Shown here: piece by piece, positions 60,184 through 64,000 of the stretch
Layout: each line of letters begins with the position of its first letter
How positions within the stretch are numbered: the stretch's first letter is position 1
Source of the DNA: Phlebiopsis flavidoalba
Lineage: Eukaryota > Basidiomycota > Agaricomycetes > Polyporales > Phanerochaetaceae
Assembly: GCA_035772785.1 (NCBI GenBank)
Contig: JAOCPU010000003.1
Span: forward strand, 620,001 to 684,000
Length of the DNA: 64,000 nt
Direction of reading: 5' to 3'
The notes under the pieces: generated by a model
Told to the model about the DNA's origin: nothing
Databases searched by the model: none
What the model saw: the letters and a program-made list of their open reading frames with translations, nothing else
Made by a program: the position numbers and the translations under genes

Positions 60184-61420
60184 GTGCTCTTACCGGTACA
60201 ACCCTCCTCGCTAAAACAGCAGACACCTGGAAACTCGATTGACCCTGTTCTTCCAGCACTCACAGCCTATGAGTATCTATCACTTTCGGGGGATGAAGTA
60301 GCCGTGGTGTGGAAAAGAAATTGGACTGCATCATCAAACCCTCCTTATATCGGTACGATGGGTCATGCTGGCCGGTCAGATTATCCCTGGTTTGGGTAAT
60401 CATTTCGCCGTGAGCTGCCCTCCTTCTTTCGACTAAATCATAAGCTAAACTGCATCTGCAGAGTCTCGGGTATCGTTTTACAAGGTCCATTTGACATGTT
60501 GAACTGAACTGAAAACGTCAAGCTGTAAACCAATTATCATAATATCAGGGGTTCTTTACATAGCCAGCTTCGTTCAGACCGCTCGTGAGTAATATGACCA
60601 ACAACGACCCTATGCTACGAAAAGTTTAACGCCAGTGGTTGTCAAAGTCATTTTCCGCTTATACGGGCTTATGCTATCTGGGACCGCAGTATATTATGGT
60701 CAACTATGTGCTTTTTGGCTTAGGGATAATTCCTGCAGTGGCGGGATAACAGTCAGTGACCATACTCGTCTACCGTAGTCGCCGCGCTAATCGTCCTTTG
60801 TTTGTGTCCCAAGCGTTTACATGTCACTAATCGATAAATATGAACATCTGGACGCTCCATACTCGACGTTGTCAATCTTTTAGTAGAGGCCAGTTACTAC
60901 TATCGCCGACTGGTGAGTAGCCCCTGATTGATGTTTGTGCGAATATCCCTTGTCGAACCTGTAATTTCATTCCAGGTGTAAGTTACATCAATTGATACAC
61001 ATGAAACAACGGCTTACTATCCTAGTTCGATTCGTACCCCGTGTGGGCGTTTGTCCTTTCAGACCTTCTCGTTCTCGTTCTGATCGCTACAAAGACGCTG
61101 CGTCATTGGCGTATGATGCCGCCCGCCTTAGAGTGAACGTATCGTGATCGCAACATTGCTCCTTCGTGACGGTGAGTTTCCGACTTCATCGTAAGATGCC
61201 TACCTCATGAAAGGACGTAGGGTCAGCATACTCGGGTTCGTGGGGTTGCCATGAACTGTACGCCTACAACACATTCTATGTAGATACGAAGAAGGAACTG
61301 TCAGCATGCTTCTTACCGTCAATATCATACAATTGTTTGTGTATCGCTGGGTGGGCGCGAAACAGCCGCCCCTTTCGAATTGCTGCTCATGACATGTTCG
61401 ATTTAGCTCATGGCCGAGCC
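60184..61420 (+). CDS. DUF6533 family seven-helix membrane protein (copy 1)
   Basis: DUF6533 proteins are predicted seven-transmembrane proteins of unknown function that are abundant in mushroom genomes. The signature stretch LTAYEYLSLSGDEVAVVWKR followed by NWTAS is at about 60260-60330, running (shifted) into the second helix. Near 61030-61150 lies YPVWAFVLSDLLVLVLIATK, then TLRHWRMM and, in the next frame, RVNVSVIATLLRDG. The LLRDG-GT(V/M) step normally spans an intron, and GTGAGT follows here at 61171. GTVSMLLTVNIIQLFV near 61280-61330 continues the helix. The segments between 60400 and 61000 are too broken to read. The start is not fixed and may lie upstream of 60184; the stop is not identified. 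Confidence 0.65.
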
Positions 61421-62620
61421 GGTATGCCTTCCTGTCACTAACCGTTCCTAATTAACTGATAGGTGCGAATTGGCGTCCTTTCTTTTCTGGGCGTTACCTC
61501 TCCGGCTGAATGGCCCGGCAGCCGTTCCATTCTCGGTCAGGCTTCTGTATGGCTCAAATTCATTCGTTCCTTCCATGCAATGCCGGGAACGGCGGTAGGT
61601 AGCCACTTATGGAAATCCCGCATGGATCAGCAATCTTCCTCACTGGCTGCGGGAACCCTGACGATTCCGTGGCCCATGAGTAGCCTGTCATCGAGACAGA
61701 AAAACACACAATGTCATCTGTACCTCGCTAAAGCAGCACAGATAGCATGTATATCACGTACAGGTAGTACGTATACTTTACTTCCCTGTGTCCAGATATT
61801 ATGGCTCATCAATGCCGTGACTGAAGTCAGTATAATATATCCTGCATAGCTACTTTGTCGCATGGTACCTATGTTTGCTTTAAATTTTGTCATAAGAATT
61901 TGCTTTCTATTCGCTATATGTTCCCGCCCCACAGCTGTCGTGAAGTTGAGACCGCCATCAACACCAATATCTAGGGCCGTTCCATTCGCCTTGTTAATTT
62001 CCACTGCGAGGCAACAGTGGAGCGACGATGCGAGAAGCCTTCCTGATTCCGCATGTAGGATCAAATTTGCTACCACTCCGTTTCCCCGACGCGCTTCATG
62101 CTCGGCCGGTCAGGGCTGACAGCTGCAGGAAAGCATATACAGTGGTTTCCGTCTCAATCAAGTCGCTAGTCAAGTGATTTTCGTTGTCCGTCAAGTCAGT
62201 GGTTGAACCTGTACTCACGACGGCGCCCCAACAAGTTGGGGTCCTCTAATCTCTGAGGTCACAGTGATGATAGACGTGTATATTATGGGCCCATGCGCAA
62301 TTATATAAACGAGGGGAGGGAATAATGCTAAGCGCGGAATTCAGCATCGTCCAGGGTATCATGGCGACATATGCGGACTTCCTCTCGGAACTTTCTGAAT
62401 TGTGAGTTAGGCCTTCCTCCCTATACTTTCCCGCTAAAATGCGGAGTTCATAGCCAATCCTCTCAATACGGACAACGTCGGATGCGCAACAACAGGTTGT
62501 GCATGCATTGTTAAGCCCTAGAGACCGATTCCTTGACCGATATGTGCCAGCTCTCGTCGGGTGGTGTATGAATACATCTTGACGATAGACAGAGAGTTCG
62601 ATCGCCGTCGTCATGGAAAA
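61421..62620. other. Spacer between the two DUF6533 genes
   Basis: This part probably includes the unreadable C-terminal end of the first DUF6533 gene. The plus frame at 61463-61849 is open but shows no motif. The minus frames at 61714-62076 and 62246-62641 are likewise unassigned. I see no repeat that would mark a transposon. Confidence 0.3.
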
Positions 62621-64000
62621 AGGAAGCTTCAATGCAACCATCAGCTCTCCTCATTTCTGGTGCGCTTTTGGATGAAGTGGTCCTAGTCCAAGATTCCTCA
62701 TTAAAGGCTGGCATGGGCGTGACAACACCACAGGTGAGCGGAGGCACAGCGAATACTGGCTTTCCTGGACGTTACTTATCGCATTCGTGTTACATCGTTC
62801 CAAGGCCCGTAGGTGTGCTCCTGATTAATTCTCTTGTTGCGCAATAAAACCGACTGACTCAGCGGTTACGTGGAGTAAATGACCAAATCCAGTACCGTTC
62901 TGGTGTTCGTAAGCGTGTGTTGCTCTGCAATATCGGGTATTTGTTCATCCGAACATAATATACAAGCTAGTAAGTAATCACTCTAGTAATCAAGTTGCAA
63001 AGTGTATCACGTGAATCGGACTGAAATCATGGGTTCATGCATTTCGGGCTTTATCGTGTGCTCCGCTATATCACCACCAATATGAAAACACAGCAAACTT
63101 TGGGCCTCAATCGCGCTAGCTCTAGGTCTGGTGCCTGTCGGATTCTGTGTGGTATGCCATCTTATTATGCATCATCCTGGTGTACTACAACGAGCTGATA
63201 TTTCATTGACAAGGTATCGAAATGGCGTACACAGTGTATGGCTTTATGAAGGGCCCCCCTTCTCATCTTGTAACTGCCGTGTTACCTCGGAGAGCCCTGC
63301 CTCAGAAACATGTGAGCCCTTACATACTCCTGAATCTGAGTTGAGTCTCATTTTCTTTTACAAATTCTTAGCAGTACTGTCTTGTCCTCAGGTCAAAAGA
63401 ACGTGCCCTAAACGCTATGAATACTGGATATTTCACCACTTTGTATAGCTGTTATTCACGTCATATTTGATGTTATTTTATTTTGTCAGACCTTGCCGGT
63501 CTTAGTGCTTACCTGGGTGAAGACGTACAAAAATTGGGCGGAAATGCGCGACAATTACACCAACGCCCCTCGGTTGCGGGGTTACTTCTCAAAGACGGTA
63601 TGGTCAGATCTAGGCCTGCGTCTCGAACATTTTACTCACAAAGGATGTTTGACAGGCACAGTGTTACTTTGTGTTCGTACTGGTAGCCTCTGATGAAGCT
63701 AGGACATTCCGCTGACGTCTAGGACAGGATGCTTCTGGCTGTCAATGTCGCTCAAATCGCCTTTTCTAGTAAGCGTGGCAATTTATGTCTGTTTTGTGTT
63801 TTGTGCTAATTTTTCGGCTTCAAGCTGTCCAAATACCGGTCATCCAAACCTTTTCTCCTTGCCATGGCAAGTACTATCCGCATTCATTGAGCCTACTACA
63901 ATTTAAAATTCACATAGCCACCCATCGTCATGAGTTTCGTTTTCTACTGAACCTTCGCTCCTTCGGCAACTCATCAAACGATTCCACACTTGGGCAGTGG
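62621..64000 (+). CDS. DUF6533 family membrane protein (copy 2), cut by the window end
   Basis: The clearest part is at about 63490-63600: LPVLVLTWVKTYKNWAEMRD, NYTNAP and, shifted, SVAGLLLKDG. This is the family's fifth to sixth helix step and parallels SDLLVLVLIATKTLRHW in copy 1. TVYFVLVASDEA or a similar exon follows near 63659. Upstream, LLISGALLDEVVLVQDSSLK near 62640-62700 may be a drifted version of the N-terminal L.DEV.LVW signature, and IALALGLVPVGFCVVCHL near 63105-63160 is a plausible helix. The gene continues past the right edge. The N-terminal assignment is tentative. Confidence 0.55.

Overview
The window looks like nuclear DNA of a filamentous basidiomycete, most likely an agaricomycete. 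The genes lie closely packed on both strands and are split by short GT..AG introns of about 50-60 nt. The right end carries two genes of the DUF6533 seven-helix membrane family, which I know only from mushroom-forming fungi. All identifications were made by reading the translated frames and comparing them with remembered family motifs; no search was run.

Almost every conserved gene is interrupted by many small frameshifts, often one per 50-150 bases. Homology jumps from frame to frame while exon order and splice sites stay intact. Because this hits essential single-copy genes (coatomer beta, TFIID, complex I), I read it as an error-rich long-read assembly rather than pseudogenes. Gene ends below are therefore reconstructed from homology across frames and may be off by tens of bases.

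Layout, left to right. 1-2.9 kb: no gene, but a hairpin-rich inverted repeat at 1.80-2.68 kb. 2.9-5.0 kb (-): COP9 signalosome subunit 2. 5.5-14.3 kb (+): the FYVE-type PI3P 5-kinase Fab1. 14.5-16.4 kb (-): ribosome biogenesis factor Ltv1. 16.8-23.9 kb (+): TFIID subunit TAF2 with three C-terminal bromodomains. 24.2-28.2 kb (+): HET-C with a Gly/Ser/Tyr-rich tail. 28.4-30.4 kb (-): purine-cytosine permease. 31.0-35.1 kb (-): coatomer beta. 35.3-36.5 kb (-): a CstF-64/Rna15-like protein with hinge and C-terminal domain but no RRM. 36.7-37.5 kb (+): Mediator subunit 11. 37.5-38.1 kb (-): tubulin chaperone A.

38-50 kb is a GC-rich, gene-poor stretch holding a bHLH gene (40.5-41.6 kb, -) and a weakly supported membrane protein (about 44.4-45.9 kb, -). 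It ends at a second, paralogous bHLH gene (50.3-51.5 kb, -). 52.4-59.2 kb is compact again: MRH-domain receptor (-), NDUFS2 (+), NIF3 (-), glutaredoxin (+) and a Dpb3/POLE4-like histone-fold protein (-). 59.2-64 kb holds the two DUF6533 genes (+), the second cut by the window end.

Most genes are housekeeping (transcription, vesicle traffic, ribosome assembly, respiration) and form no pathway cluster. The less ordinary items are the TAF2-bromodomain architecture, the RRM-less CstF-like protein with pentapeptide repeats, the HET-C tail, the bHLH pair around a long GC-rich interval, and the foldback element. I saw no rRNA, tRNA, CRISPR array or intact transposase.
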